DNA of 64,000 nucleotides, from contig CAZAJG010000011.1 of NCBI GenBank assembly GCA_964485405.1, positions 35,482 to 99,481 of the forward strand, read 5' to 3'. Of this stretch, positions 17,572-26,718 are shown in pieces (position 1 is the first letter of the stretch; each line of letters starts with the position of its first letter). The notes below the pieces were generated by a model that saw only the letters and a program-made list of their open reading frames with translations, made no database searches and had not been told where the DNA came from. A program made the translations under genes and the position numbers. This stretch comes from CAKZNE01 sp964485405. GTDB lineage: Bacteria; Bacteroidota; Bacteroidia; Flavobacteriales; Schleiferiaceae.

Positions 17572-17579
17572 TATCTTTG
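17572..17579 (+). promoter_or_regulatory. Candidate -7 box of mtaB, leaderless arrangement
   Basis: TATCTTTG is an exact TAnnTTTG match and ends 4 bases before the ATG at 17584. A clear TTG -33 element is not seen at the right distance. With normal Bacteroidota geometry the transcript would begin at or within a few bases of the start codon. Confidence 0.4.
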
Positions 17580-17583
17580 CCAC

Positions 17584-18924
17584 ATGGAAATGAATGGGAG
17601 AAAGGTGGCGTTTCATACATTGGGCTGTAAGCTTAATTTTTCTGAAACTTCCACTATAGCAAGAGATTTCGGTAAGAGCGGATACGAGCAGGTTGAGTTC
17701 GATCAACGAGCAGATGTGTATGTGATTAATACTTGTTCCGTTACGCATAATGCAGATAAAGAATGCAAGCAGTGGGTGAAAAAGGCCTTAAGCAAAAATG
17801 CAGAGGCCTTTGTGGTTATCGTGGGTTGTTATGCTCAGCTTAAACCCGAAGAGATTTCTCAAATTGACGGTGTTGACCTGGTTTTAGGTGCAACAGAAAA
17901 GTTTAAAATTACAGATTACCTAAGCGATTTAACTAAAAAAGATCTAGGTGAAGTTCATTCGTGTGAAATTAACGAAGCGGACTTTTACGTTGGATCTTAC
18001 TCCATAGGCGATAGAACACGGGCCTTTTTAAAAGTACAAGATGGATGTGATTACAAGTGTACCTATTGCACCATTCCATTAGCTCGAGGTATTTCTAGAA
18101 GCGACACGCTAGAAAATGTAATTGCGAATGCCCATAAAATTGTTGGCGAAGGTGCTAAGGAAATTGTATTAACGGGTGTTAACATTGGTGATTATGGAAA
18201 GGGTGAGTTCGGGAATAAAAAGCACGAGCATACCTTTTTAGAACTCGTTCAAGAGTTAGACGAAGTTGAAGGGATCGATCGCTTTCGTATTTCTTCGATT
18301 GAGCCCAATCTACTCAAAAATGAAACCATAGATTTTGTGTCTCAATCCAAGCGTTTTGTACCGCATTTCCATATTCCTCTTCAATCTGGTTCCAATGAAA
18401 TATTAGGGATGATGAAAAGACGTTATCGTAAAGAACTTTATGCCGAGCGAGTAGCCCAAATTAGAAATGTAATGCCGCATTGCTGCATAGGCGTAGATGT
18501 AATAACCGGTTTTCCTGGAGAAACGGAAGAGCACTTTTTGGAAACCTATAACTTCCTAAATGATTTGGATATCAGTTACCTCCATGTTTTCACCTATAGC
18601 GAGAGAGACAATACAGAAGCGGTAAACATAGAGGGAGCCATCGATTATGGCTTGCGTAAAAAAAGAAGTAAGATGCTTCGTGTACTATCCGCAAAAAAGA
18701 GAAGAAGCTTTTACGAATCTCAACTTGGGGAGGAAAAAGAAGTGCTTTTTGAAGCCAATTTTAAGGATGGTTACATTACAGGTTTTACCGAAAACTATGT
18801 GAAAGTGAAGGCGCTTTGGAATCCCGAACTTGTAAATACCAAAAAGAGAGTAATACTCAAAGAGATTGACGAAGATGGTACCGTGCTTTTTGAAGAGAAA
18901 ATGAATGAACCTCAATTCGCCTAA
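17584..18924 (+). CDS. mtaB: tRNA t6A37 methylthiotransferase MtaB
   Basis: A 446-residue radical-SAM enzyme that adds a methylthio group to N6-threonylcarbamoyladenosine at position 37 of tRNA. The N-terminal UPF0004 domain carries three cysteines (HTLGCKLNFSE, INTCSVTHNAD, VGCYAQ) for the auxiliary cluster. The radical-SAM cluster motif is CDYKCTYC (about residues 153-160). A C-terminal TRAM-like region runs from about 375 to the end. The pattern HTLGCKLN with CSVTH is MtaB-like rather than MiaB-like. The start is ATG 17584, or ATG 17590 six bases later. The inositol monophosphatase gene follows after 12 bases. Confidence 0.9.
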   Translation: MEMNGRKVAFHTLGCKLNFSETSTIARDFGKSGYEQVEFDQRADVYVINTCSVTHNADKECKQWVKKALSKNAEAFVVIVGCYAQLKPEEISQIDGVDLVLGATEKFKITDYLSDLTKKDLGEVHSCEINEADFYVGSYSIGDRTRAFLKVQDGCDYKCTYCTIPLARGISRSDTLENVIANAHKIVGEGAKEIVLTGVNIGDYGKGEFGNKKHEHTFLELVQELDEVEGIDRFRISSIEPNLLKNETIDFVSQSKRFVPHFHIPLQSGSNEILGMMKRRYRKELYAERVAQIRNVMPHCCIGVDVITGFPGETEEHFLETYNFLNDLDISYLHVFTYSERDNTEAVNIEGAIDYGLRKKRSKMLRVLSAKKRRSFYESQLGEEKEVLFEANFKDGYITGFTENYVKVKALWNPELVNTKKRVILKEIDEDGTVLFEEKMNEPQFA

Positions 18925-18936
18925 GCTCTAATTCTT

Positions 18937-19743
18937 ATGGAAGTAAACTACGCTCAAATCTGCAAAGAGGTTGAAGAAATTTGCAAAACGGTTGCTGTTT
19001 TTATCAACGATCATCGAAATCAAGTTCAACAAAGGGATGTTGAAACTAAAAGTTTAAACAGTTTGGTGAGCTTTGTGGATAAGCAGGCCGAAGAACAGCT
19101 GGTAAAAGGTTTAAAAGCCGCATTACCTCAAGCGGGTTTTATTGCGGAAGAAGGTACCGAATCAACCCAGGGAGAACTTTACAATTGGGTGGTAGACCCT
19201 TTGGATGGTACGACAAACTTTTTACATGGAATCCCCATTTTCGCTATCAGCGTTGCCTTAATGCGTGAAAAGGAATTGGTGATAGGCATAGTATTGGAAA
19301 TTGGTCAAAACGAGTGCTTTAGTGCTTGGAAGGAAGGGGGTGCTTTTCTAAACGGTCATCCCATTTCTGTTAAATCAACTTCAGAGCTCGGTGATACTTT
19401 AATGGCTACAGGCTTTCCTTACTACAACTTTAATCGGATGGATGAATTCTTAAACGTCCTGAATATATTCATGGAAAAAACGCGAGGTGTACGTAGACTT
19501 GGCTCTGCTGCAACGGATTTGGCTTACGTAGCTTGTGGTCGCTTTGATGGTTTCTTTGAATATGGCTTGAGCCCTTGGGATGTTGCGGCAGGAGCTTTAA
19601 TTGTAAAGGAAGCCGGAGGTAAGGTTTGTGATTATACGAATGGAGATGATTATGTTTTTGGCGGAGAGATAGCCGCTACATCTTCTGCCATACATGCTCA
19701 ATTTATGGAGGTTATTCAATCGGCTAAACCTCAACCGAAATAA
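18937..19743 (+). CDS. Inositol monophosphatase family protein
   Basis: A 268-residue Mg-dependent phosphatase. It contains FIAEEGTES (metal ligand Glu, about 68-76), the signature WVVDPLDGTTNFLHGIP (about 83-99) and the second signature LSPWDVAAGALIVKEAGG (about 220-237). Together these supply the complete metal site. Likely substrates are inositol-1-phosphate or similar sugar phosphates (SuhB-type). It is probably co-transcribed with mtaB. It ends 3 bases before the stop of the convergent gene. Confidence 0.9.
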   Translation: MEVNYAQICKEVEEICKTVAVFINDHRNQVQQRDVETKSLNSLVSFVDKQAEEQLVKGLKAALPQAGFIAEEGTESTQGELYNWVVDPLDGTTNFLHGIPIFAISVALMREKELVIGIVLEIGQNECFSAWKEGGAFLNGHPISVKSTSELGDTLMATGFPYYNFNRMDEFLNVLNIFMEKTRGVRRLGSAATDLAYVACGRFDGFFEYGLSPWDVAAGALIVKEAGGKVCDYTNGDDYVFGGEIAATSSAIHAQFMEVIQSAKPQPK

Positions 19744-19746
19744 ATA

Positions 19747-21522
19747 TTATAGCGGGCTAATACTGGTGCTTAACTCGTTGGTGCTGTGTAGTTCAAATAG
19801 ATCTAAATTATCGATGTTTAAGTGCTCTATGATATAGGTGTTCCATTTCACCATTCCAATCATGTCTTGCCCTCGTTTTACATCTTTAAAAAACCTTTTG
19901 CTTAAACTTTCTAAGTCTACCAATTTACGTTCGTAAGCGGTTTGTATCTCTTTTACGGTTAAGGATTTTGCTCGAATCTCTTTCTCAAATTTCTGCCTTT
20001 CAATTTCCATTAAATCGAAATACATATTGATGAAAGCCGTTCCGGTTTTGGTTTTAGGGAAGTAATAAAAACTCTTGTAAGGATCAAAAATGGTTTGGGT
20101 AAGTAAATGAACAGAATCTCCTATTTGGTTGATGTCCATATACATTTGAACAACAAATTTATAGCGCTCTGAAGGTGTTTTACCCCGAGTTGGTAAATGG
20201 ATCATGTTTTCTGGTGTGCCATTGGCAAACTCTATTCGATCCTTGTTCCATGGAGTATAGGTGTGTTTGATAAAACCTTTTTTAAAATACGCATTGGATT
20301 GAAAAAGGCTTTCGCCATTGAGGGCAGCTTTTTCCTGTAGAAAAATCTCATTTTGCTTTTTACTGCTGGCGGATAAAAACTCTTGTGTATTTTTCCAAAA
20401 GAAGTGGTTGTAAGGTGAAGCGTTAATTCTTAAATAGTCGCTGTGTCTTGCCTTTTCAAAATTGAAAACAGGTTGAGTAAACAATTCCTCATAATTGTAA
20501 GCATATAATACGGCTTTGGTAGAGGTGCTGTACCGATTTTTATGTCTGTCTTGATAGTACAAACTGTAATCAAAATCAATAGACTTTACAAACATTTCAC
20601 CGGCTAGGTTTTCAAAGGTTTTAGATATTTCTAAGTCTACTTGTATTAAAGAGTCCTTATCCCAAATAGGGTCGAAAGGATAAATCCCAGCGTTTTTTGT
20701 ACGATAAGCGATTTTATGAATTTGACTGCTGCTGGAGTCTAACCAAACTGTACCCGAAAACCGTAAAGAGTCTTCTGATTTTGGGGTAAAGTCGATCACA
20801 TACATCACCTGGTTTTCGTCTCCTTTATACTGAGAAATAAGGTCTAAGTGAAACCGCTTTTTCATTTTTCGCTTACTGTATCTCAATGGGCTATCCGGAA
20901 AGTAGATATTGTTTTTAAAAGTGCTGTACTTGTTGAGCGCCACTGACGTTTCAGTAGAAACAAAAAAGCGATTGTCGAATTCTGCTAAAGCAATCCTTCC
21001 ATTTTTAAGTTGAAGATCTTGTACATCATAACCTCTAAACTCTCCATTATAGTAGCATTCTAAAAGCTCTACCTTTTTATTGCCTGTATAGGTTTCTAAT
21101 GAGAAGTAGGTTTTGGCTTTTCGTAGTTTTCGGCTCTGTGTTTTTTTACTTTTATCCAAAAGGCGATAAAGCAAGGTGTTATCGGAAAGAATGAGAACTT
21201 CTTGGAGCTTTTCCACTTTTCTTTTTAGGAATAGGGTATCCTTATTGAAGTGTGTATTGGGTTTTAAGACCAGCGGGTGATAACCGATAAACGAGATAAC
21301 CACACTATCTTTTGGAGAGATGTTTTGCAATTGAAAGAATCCTTGTCTATCCGTAAATGTCCCCTTTTTCTGATTTACGATGTGTATGCTGGCGTATGGA
21401 ATTGTTTCCTTGGTTTGCGCATCCATTAAAATGGCTTCAACATTTTGTTGAGCGTAAGCAAAAGGGAACAGTAGGCACAATACCATGGAGTAAAAAAACG
21501 CCTGTATCGAAGTTTGATTCAT
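19747..21522 (-). CDS. Exported carboxypeptidase-regulatory-like domain protein of unknown function
   Basis: A 591-residue protein. The signal peptide ends at about FAYAQ (residue 25). A CarboxypepD_reg-like beta-sandwich follows (NVEAILMDAQTKETIPYASI ... GTFTDRQGFFQL ... VVISFIGYHPLVL, about 26-100). The remaining 490 residues have no domain I recognise. They are rich in beta-strand and include a calycin-like stretch (VMYVIDFTPKSEDSLRFSGTV). It lacks the plug and barrel features of a TonB receptor. Likely located in the periplasm or outer membrane. Similar architectures are common and uncharacterised in Bacteroidota. Confidence 0.75.
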   Translation of the reverse strand: MNQTSIQAFFYSMVLCLLFPFAYAQQNVEAILMDAQTKETIPYASIHIVNQKKGTFTDRQGFFQLQNISPKDSVVISFIGYHPLVLKPNTHFNKDTLFLKRKVEKLQEVLILSDNTLLYRLLDKSKKTQSRKLRKAKTYFSLETYTGNKKVELLECYYNGEFRGYDVQDLQLKNGRIALAEFDNRFFVSTETSVALNKYSTFKNNIYFPDSPLRYSKRKMKKRFHLDLISQYKGDENQVMYVIDFTPKSEDSLRFSGTVWLDSSSSQIHKIAYRTKNAGIYPFDPIWDKDSLIQVDLEISKTFENLAGEMFVKSIDFDYSLYYQDRHKNRYSTSTKAVLYAYNYEELFTQPVFNFEKARHSDYLRINASPYNHFFWKNTQEFLSASSKKQNEIFLQEKAALNGESLFQSNAYFKKGFIKHTYTPWNKDRIEFANGTPENMIHLPTRGKTPSERYKFVVQMYMDINQIGDSVHLLTQTIFDPYKSFYYFPKTKTGTAFINMYFDLMEIERQKFEKEIRAKSLTVKEIQTAYERKLVDLESLSKRFFKDVKRGQDMIGMVKWNTYIIEHLNIDNLDLFELHSTNELSTSISPL

Positions 21523-21596
21523 GATAACGGGATTTTGCTTTTGACACTTAGTTAAACAAATGGTTGTTTTTATGTATAAGAAACAAACTAACCCAT

Positions 21597-22082
21597 TTAA
21601 GCTAAAAACCTTTTATGCCAGCTATCTTTAACCGGCACTTGCCATTCTTGCTTCAACTGGCCTTTAGTTTCTATTAAGTTATTAAATACTAAAGTATCTG
21701 CTGTAAGTTGATTTTTCAACTCTTCCTTAAAGCGATTCATGGGTAAACTTTCAACTACACCCTGATCGCCCACGTAACTAATCTGCATGCGATCCATTAA
21801 GGATATGGAGAGCTCTTTTTCTATAGCTAAAATCAAATGAGTAAGCTTATCAATACTACAACCCGTAGCTTGATAACTGTTTTCATCTAAAGTAATGATA
21901 AGAAACCTTTTATGCTCAATAGCAAAAGACGCTATAAGATCATGACCGTGCGCTTGCCAGTTGGTTAAGAATTGCTGCAAAATTCCGCGAACCGCATTTT
22001 CCTGTTCAGGAGTTAATTCTTGAGCACTTTGGAAAATCCATACTCGGGCCGAGTCTGGTAACTGATCAAAATTTACGTACAT
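21597..22082 (-). CDS. Conserved 161-residue protein often mislabelled 'ABC transporter ATPase'
   Basis: The opening MYVNFDQLPDSARVWIFQS is characteristic of a small conserved Bacteroidota protein commonly carried in databases as 'ABC transporter ATPase'. It contains no Walker A, signature or Walker B motif, so that label is not supported. The sequence is a mixed alpha/beta fold without membrane segments, probably cytoplasmic. Function is unknown. It is flanked by intergenic regions of 74 and 92 bases, so it may be monocistronic. Confidence 0.75.
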   Translation of the reverse strand: MYVNFDQLPDSARVWIFQSAQELTPEQENAVRGILQQFLTNWQAHGHDLIASFAIEHKRFLIITLDENSYQATGCSIDKLTHLILAIEKELSISLMDRMQISYVGDQGVVESLPMNRFKEELKNQLTADTLVFNNLIETKGQLKQEWQVPVKDSWHKRFLA

Positions 22083-22174
22083 AGTTAGCTGCTTTTACCC
22101 TGTAAAAATACGGCTCAATGCCTAACCTCTAGATTAATCCCTATAAATTTTACAGCCTCGTAAATAGATAAGCG

Positions 22175-22594
22175 TTATGCTTCCTTTTTGTTTAGAAGCG
22201 CTTCTAAGGTCCATTTATCCCAACTTTTTGGGAGTAATAAGAGCGAAACTAAGAGTAGGGCTCTAAATAAAACATGTTGTAAATCCCAGATAGGAGAAGC
22301 CCAGCCATGTCCGAAGCTAACTATAATTAGGACAGAAGCTAGTGCGTAAAGCGAATAATCTCTCCACCATCCTATGAGGAGAAGAAAACCAGCTATCAAC
22401 TCCACATAAGAAGTGTAATAAGCAACGGCTGATAACAACCAATCTGGGAAGTTTTGATAGGAAGATATAGCAAAACTACTTTGATACACTTGCTCAACGC
22501 CCCAGCTAAATACCTTTCCAAAGCCTTGCATAAAAAAGATTACGCCTAATAAAAGGCGCAAGCAGAGTAGACCTACTGCTCTATTTACCGTCAT
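22175..22594 (-). CDS. DoxX family membrane protein
   Basis: A 139-residue protein with four predicted membrane helices. The first helix pair LLCLRLLLGVIFFMQGFGKVFSWG and the later SYVELIAGFLLLIGWW match the DoxX pattern. DoxX-type proteins are small integral membrane proteins linked in some bacteria to redox or oxidative-stress functions, but no activity can be read from the sequence. It lies between the small conserved protein and the hybrid kinase, with 30 bases to the kinase stop. Confidence 0.8.
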   Translation of the reverse strand: MTVNRAVGLLCLRLLLGVIFFMQGFGKVFSWGVEQVYQSSFAISSYQNFPDWLLSAVAYYTSYVELIAGFLLLIGWWRDYSLYALASVLIIVSFGHGWASPIWDLQHVLFRALLLVSLLLLPKSWDKWTLEALLNKKEA

Positions 22595-22624
22595 AATTTA
22601 CATTTTGATGTGCTTACGCGTCCA

Positions 22625-24601
22625 CTACTTCTTTTCAGGAAACCAATGGAGGATTTTGTTTTTGAGATCCGTTAAAGTTACCGGTTTTGAAAGATAATCG
22701 TCCATGCCTTCATTAATAAACCGCTCTGCATCGCCTTTTAAAGCATTGGCACTAAGGCCGATTATTGGTGGTGCGCTTGTTATGAGCATCTCTTTAATTT
22801 TTTTTGTGGCTTCAATACCGTTCATCTTAGGCATTTGTACATCCATAAGAATCAAATCAAAACGCTCATTTTCACAAGCTTCAATGGCAGAAAACCCATC
22901 TACCGCCTTACTCACCCTACATTTCATTTTCTGGAGCATTAACTCCGCTACTTTCAAGTTGATCTCATTATCGTCTACTACCAAAACATCTAGGTTGAGC
23001 GGGTTCACCTTTTCTATAGCTTTTTGCAAACCACCTTTGTGGATAGGTTCATCTACATGCGAACGGACTCTTTTAGCTTTAAGCTTAAACCAAAATAGAC
23101 TGCCTGTACCTAGCTTACTAGTCATACCGATTTCACCGCCCATCAATTCTGCCAATTGCTTACAAATGGCTAAACCGAGACCACTACCTCTATGCTCTTT
23201 GTTTAAACTATCATTTATTTGTTTAAACTCTGCAAAAATCTCATGTTCATGCTCGGGGCCAATACCAATGCCAGTATCTTCAACTTCAAAGTTTACGATA
23301 GCCTCAAAGTTGTTTAGTGTTTCCAACTGTACCTTAAAGTTAACGCCTCCTTGGTCCGTAAACTTAATCGCGTTGCCAATGAAGTTGGCCAGTAATTGTT
23401 TTACTTTGGAATCTAATAATAAGCTTAGATCCTTTTCAAGTGGAAAAAAGTTTAAGGAAATGTTTTTGTTTTCAGCTTGAACGGAAAAGAGCTTTTTGAG
23501 TTGCTCGCCCATGCCATTGATGGAAGTAGCCTCTTCTTTTAGTTCAAATTTTCCCGCTTGTAGTTTGGAGAGGTCTAAGATATCATTGATTATGGATAGT
23601 AAGGTGGACGAGGATTGCTTGATAATTTCAACCTTATCTCTATGTTCGTCAGAGAGATTTTGGGATTGGCTCATCAAATCAATCATACCCACAATGCCGT
23701 TTAGCGGAGTTCGTATTTCGTGACTCATATTGGCAAGAAAGCTGGACTTAATTCTACTCTCTTCTAGAGCCTCTTCTTTATCCTTTTCAGATTGTACCAA
23801 GGCCATTTGTGTTTTCCTTCTATCGGTAATATCTTCAAAAGTGGTAAACACTTGAAAGGGTTTTTCTGTATTTCCTCTAAATAAAGGTACTGCGGTTACA
23901 TGAATCCATACAAGTTTTTCCTCTTTGGCATGGTGAACACCCATTACAACATCCTTTATGGTTTTACCACTTTTAAGTGCTTGTATGGCTGGGTGCCGTT
24001 CTCCAGGAAAGTCATCCCCATTTTTGTCAACAGCACGCCAAGAGGGATCAATAGATGATCGACCTTGCATTTGATCTAAGGTTAATCCTAATATTTTACA
24101 AGCAGAAGGATTGGCAGATAGTATTACACCGTTTTGATCTTGGTAAACCACTCCTTGCGTCATATTCGTATGAAGGGTTCGAAATTTAGATTCACTTTCC
24201 TTTAACGCCTTGTCCTTTAAAGTACTATCGGTTACATCATCTACTATAGTTATAAAGAGGTTTTTGCCAGGGGTAAAGGCTTTAATCTCCAAGTAACGTT
24301 GCAAACGGTTTGAGTAGCGAATGTAGGTTTGTGATTTTCCCGTTTTTACCAAGTCGCCATAAAGGTTAATGAGTTCATGATCTATGCCTGGAATGGTTTC
24401 AGTAACGAGTTTTCCTTTTAAGTCGGTTACCTTTAATTGCGTAATTCTTTCAAAAGCGGGATTCACTTCTAAAAACCGATAGTCCTGAGGTTGATCATCT
24501 CCATCAAAAATCATCTCATGCAAGGCGATTCCGAATGGAGCGGAGCGAAAAACATTAAAGGTGCTAACGGAAGATAATAGCTTAAATCGCTCTTTAGTCA
24601 T
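22625..24601 (-). CDS. PAS-containing hybrid sensor histidine kinase/response regulator
   Basis: A 658-residue cytoplasmic hybrid kinase without membrane helices. Two PAS-like domains cover about residues 15-125 and 138-265 (VYQDQNGVILSANPSACKIL; a PAC-type FTTFEDITDRRKTQ). The HisKA box is ANMSHEIRTPLNG with phospho-acceptor His294. The ATPase domain has FIGNAIKFTDQGG (N box), EDTGIGIG (G1) and GSGLGLAICKQLAELMGG (G2). A C-terminal receiver holds DVLVVDDNEINLKV and phospho-acceptor Asp587 in LILMDVQMP. With no output domain it probably feeds a phosphorelay through a separate Hpt protein. It is an orphan here. Confidence 0.93.
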   Translation of the reverse strand: MTKERFKLLSSVSTFNVFRSAPFGIALHEMIFDGDDQPQDYRFLEVNPAFERITQLKVTDLKGKLVTETIPGIDHELINLYGDLVKTGKSQTYIRYSNRLQRYLEIKAFTPGKNLFITIVDDVTDSTLKDKALKESESKFRTLHTNMTQGVVYQDQNGVILSANPSACKILGLTLDQMQGRSSIDPSWRAVDKNGDDFPGERHPAIQALKSGKTIKDVVMGVHHAKEEKLVWIHVTAVPLFRGNTEKPFQVFTTFEDITDRRKTQMALVQSEKDKEEALEESRIKSSFLANMSHEIRTPLNGIVGMIDLMSQSQNLSDEHRDKVEIIKQSSSTLLSIINDILDLSKLQAGKFELKEEATSINGMGEQLKKLFSVQAENKNISLNFFPLEKDLSLLLDSKVKQLLANFIGNAIKFTDQGGVNFKVQLETLNNFEAIVNFEVEDTGIGIGPEHEHEIFAEFKQINDSLNKEHRGSGLGLAICKQLAELMGGEIGMTSKLGTGSLFWFKLKAKRVRSHVDEPIHKGGLQKAIEKVNPLNLDVLVVDDNEINLKVAELMLQKMKCRVSKAVDGFSAIEACENERFDLILMDVQMPKMNGIEATKKIKEMLITSAPPIIGLSANALKGDAERFINEGMDDYLSKPVTLTDLKNKILHWFPEKK

Positions 24602-24873
24602 AACGTTATTTGGTTTAGGAACTTAAACATCAATACAGGACAAACGATAAGCTTAAGGCCTGTATAAGTGAAAAGTAGTAATAAACTTACAAAAAATATA
24701 TGGGATTGTCATGTGCTCTGATTCAGGGCGCATGCTATTTTTTATATAGAATTTAAGCCTCCTAGATCAGGAAGGTTTAGCGTAAATACGATAAAATGGT
24801 AATGGTACTATACCGTGCTGCTCGATTGAGCTGAACTTGATAGACACAAAAGAAATAGTGTTAAATTTTTTAT
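24602..24873. other. Intergenic region, 272 bases, no gene seen
   Basis: AT-rich, without an open frame of coding character. A weak inverted repeat (CATGTGC ... GCGCATG, about 24709-24734) is followed by CTATTTTTT and may be a terminator on the plus strand, but no gene on that strand ends here. I see no RNA gene. Confidence 0.4.
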
Positions 24874-25668
24874 TTACAGATCGTTAGCGCTTGTGATTAA
24901 CTCTGCTAAATCCATTACGGGTAAAGAACCTTCTCTTTCGCTGTTCTTAACACCATCGGTCATCATAGTATTGCAAAAAGGACAAGCTGCAGCCACAATA
25001 TCGGGTTTAACCTCTAAAGCTTCCTCTGTTCTTTCTATGTTGATGTCTTTATTTCCTTTTTCAGGTTCTTTAAACATTTGAGCACCACCAGCACCACAGC
25101 AAAGTCCGTTGCTTTTGCATCTGCGCATCTCCACAAGTTCTGCATCTAATTTTTGAATCAGTTCTCTTGGCGCTTCATAAATATCATTCGCTCTACCTAA
25201 GTAACAAGGATCGTGGAATGTAATGCGTTTGCCTTTAAACTTACCGCCTTCAATACTTAGTTTGCCGTCTTTTAATAATTTATTGATGAAACTTGTATGG
25301 TGAGATACTCTAAAGCTACCACCTAATTCAGGATACTCGTTTTTAAGTGTGTTAAAACAGTGTGGGCAGGTAGTTACAATATCAGTGATTTCATAAGCTT
25401 TAAGTACCTCAATGTTTTGCATGGCTTGCATCATAAAGAGGAATTCATTTCCTGCTCTTTTTGCCGGATCGCCTGTACAGCTCTCTTCCGCTCCTAAAAC
25501 GGCAAACTCTATTCCCGCCTTATTTAAAATTTTAACAAATGCTTTCGTGATTTTTTTGGCTCTATCATCAAAACTTCCAGCACATCCAACCCAAAACAAC
25601 ACTTCTGGTTTTTTACCAGCTGCCATCATTTCTGCCATAGTAGGAACTACAATTTTTTCCGCTTCCAT
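24874..25668 (-). CDS. HdrB/LutA-like CCG-domain Fe-S protein
   Basis: A 264-residue protein with the paired cysteine-rich (CCG) domains of heterodisulfide-reductase subunit B and lactate-utilisation LutA proteins. Visible motifs are FWVGCAGSFDDRAKK, EESCTGDPAKR, TTCPHCFNTL, HDPCYLGRANDIYE, NGLCCGAGGAQMF and AAACPFCNTMM. The family binds Fe-S clusters and transfers electrons to organic substrates. The membrane Fe-S protein upstream (26711-28021) is its likely partner, as these two are usually adjacent in Bacteroidota. Here a lipoprotein gene and a HAD-like gene lie between them. Substrate is unknown. Confidence 0.88.
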   Translation of the reverse strand: MEAEKIVVPTMAEMMAAGKKPEVLFWVGCAGSFDDRAKKITKAFVKILNKAGIEFAVLGAEESCTGDPAKRAGNEFLFMMQAMQNIEVLKAYEITDIVTTCPHCFNTLKNEYPELGGSFRVSHHTSFINKLLKDGKLSIEGGKFKGKRITFHDPCYLGRANDIYEAPRELIQKLDAELVEMRRCKSNGLCCGAGGAQMFKEPEKGNKDINIERTEEALEVKPDIVAAACPFCNTMMTDGVKNSEREGSLPVMDLAELITSANDL

Positions 25669-25672
25669 AGTT

Positions 25673-26281
25673 TTAAGGTATCAATTCGTAAATAGTGTTT
25701 GCACTGTCTCTAAACCCTATTAACCCATAGGTAGAGTTTAAATACAGCGTATAATTTGTTGTAGGATCAGAGGTGTGAAAAACCCCTAAGAACTCCCGAT
25801 TGTAAAATTGTAATGTATCCGTGTAATTACAGTAGTTTGATGCACAGGCTAAAGTGTCTATATAAATAACCTTAAGACCAACATCTGTATTTTGCAACTG
25901 ATCTTGATACTTTACCGTTAATTCATCTTTTGCTTGGGTGATACTTTCTTCTTCATAAGAGGTTTGTAAGAAAAAGTTGAAGCGAAACCCAAGGGTATCA
26001 TTCCCTACTACACGGGAGATATTCTGTACTTCTACAAAATCCAAATCGGTTGATCCTGATAGACTAACCTGATCGTCAATTTTAGTATAGCTACTACTTG
26101 ATGAAATAGACCATAATCTTATCGTATCTCCGAGGTTGGTTGTAAAGTACTGTCTTCCAGAAAAATTGGGAAGTAGGGCCGTTGTAGTGGGATTGGATGG
26201 TAAACGTATAAAATCATCATCATCCCGATCGCACGACCAGAATACAAGAAAAACCAATATGATTATTGACCAATACTTCAT
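25673..26281 (-). CDS. Putative lipoprotein of unknown function
   Basis: A 202-residue protein with a lipoprotein signal (IIILVFLVFWSC, Cys at residue 16) followed by an acidic Asp-rich linker (DRDDDDF) typical of surface-exposed Bacteroidota lipoproteins. The rest is beta-rich without a recognised domain. ATG 26281 shares bases with the TGA of the upstream HAD-like gene, and it ends 4 bases before the HdrB-like start, so it is embedded in the Fe-S operon. Confidence 0.7.
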   Translation of the reverse strand: MKYWSIIILVFLVFWSCDRDDDDFIRLPSNPTTTALLPNFSGRQYFTTNLGDTIRLWSISSSSSYTKIDDQVSLSGSTDLDFVEVQNISRVVGNDTLGFRFNFFLQTSYEEESITQAKDELTVKYQDQLQNTDVGLKVIYIDTLACASNYCNYTDTLQFYNREFLGVFHTSDPTTNYTLYLNSTYGLIGFRDSANTIYELIP

Positions 26282-26718
26282 CAGGGCTTAAATACTTGTA
26301 TAGTCACTTCTTTATCCACAAGATTTGTAAATTTCCCTTTGTAACGGGTAGCTCTTACCAAATGATTATCAATCCAATGATAGTTTCCACCGCGGGGCTT
26401 ACCCATGAGTAAACCATGATATTTAAAGTCATGTTTTTTCAACCATTCTTCGGTAACTCCCCGATGTTCCTCAGTTCTAGAGGTGAAAAAGGTAATTTTA
26501 TCACCTTCGTCAAACCACCTATTTAAAGTGATGCGGGCATCCGGGTAAACTTCAGCTGTAGCCATGCGTTCGGGTTCCTCATTTGGGATATCATCGCATA
26601 TCGTACCATCAATATCAATCAGATAGTTTTTCACTTCTTCTGGCAGTATTGGGCTAATTGCTTTGCCGTCAAGTTCAGCTGCTTTTAATTGGCTGTTAGG
26701 GGTGTTTTTGTTAAACAT
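26281..26718 (-). CDS. HAD-superfamily phosphatase-like protein
   Basis: A 145-residue protein starting at ATG 26718, overlapping the end of the Fe-S gene by 8 bases. The nucleophile motif is YLIDIDGTICDD (about residues 32-43), motif II is ITFFTSRTEEHRG (about 74-86), and lysine plus acidic residues follow (MGKPRGGNYHWIDN). The core is short and lacks a cap domain, so it may act on small phosphorylated metabolites or on a macromolecule. Some Bacteroidota homologues carry the name 'phosphoheptose isomerase', which the motifs here do not support. It is embedded between the two Fe-S genes. Confidence 0.8.
   Translation of the reverse strand: MFNKNTPNSQLKAAELDGKAISPILPEEVKNYLIDIDGTICDDIPNEEPERMATAEVYPDARITLNRWFDEGDKITFFTSRTEEHRGVTEEWLKKHDFKYHGLLMGKPRGGNYHWIDNHLVRATRYKGKFTNLVDKEVTIQVFKP

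Noticed and set aside
21597..22082. Annotation as ABC transporter ATPase
   Set aside because: No Walker A, Walker B or signature motif; the database name appears to be inherited.
24709..24740. Terminator-like hairpin after the Fe-S/kinase spacer
   Set aside because: Imperfect stem and no gene ends towards it on that strand; listed only as a weak element of the spacer.
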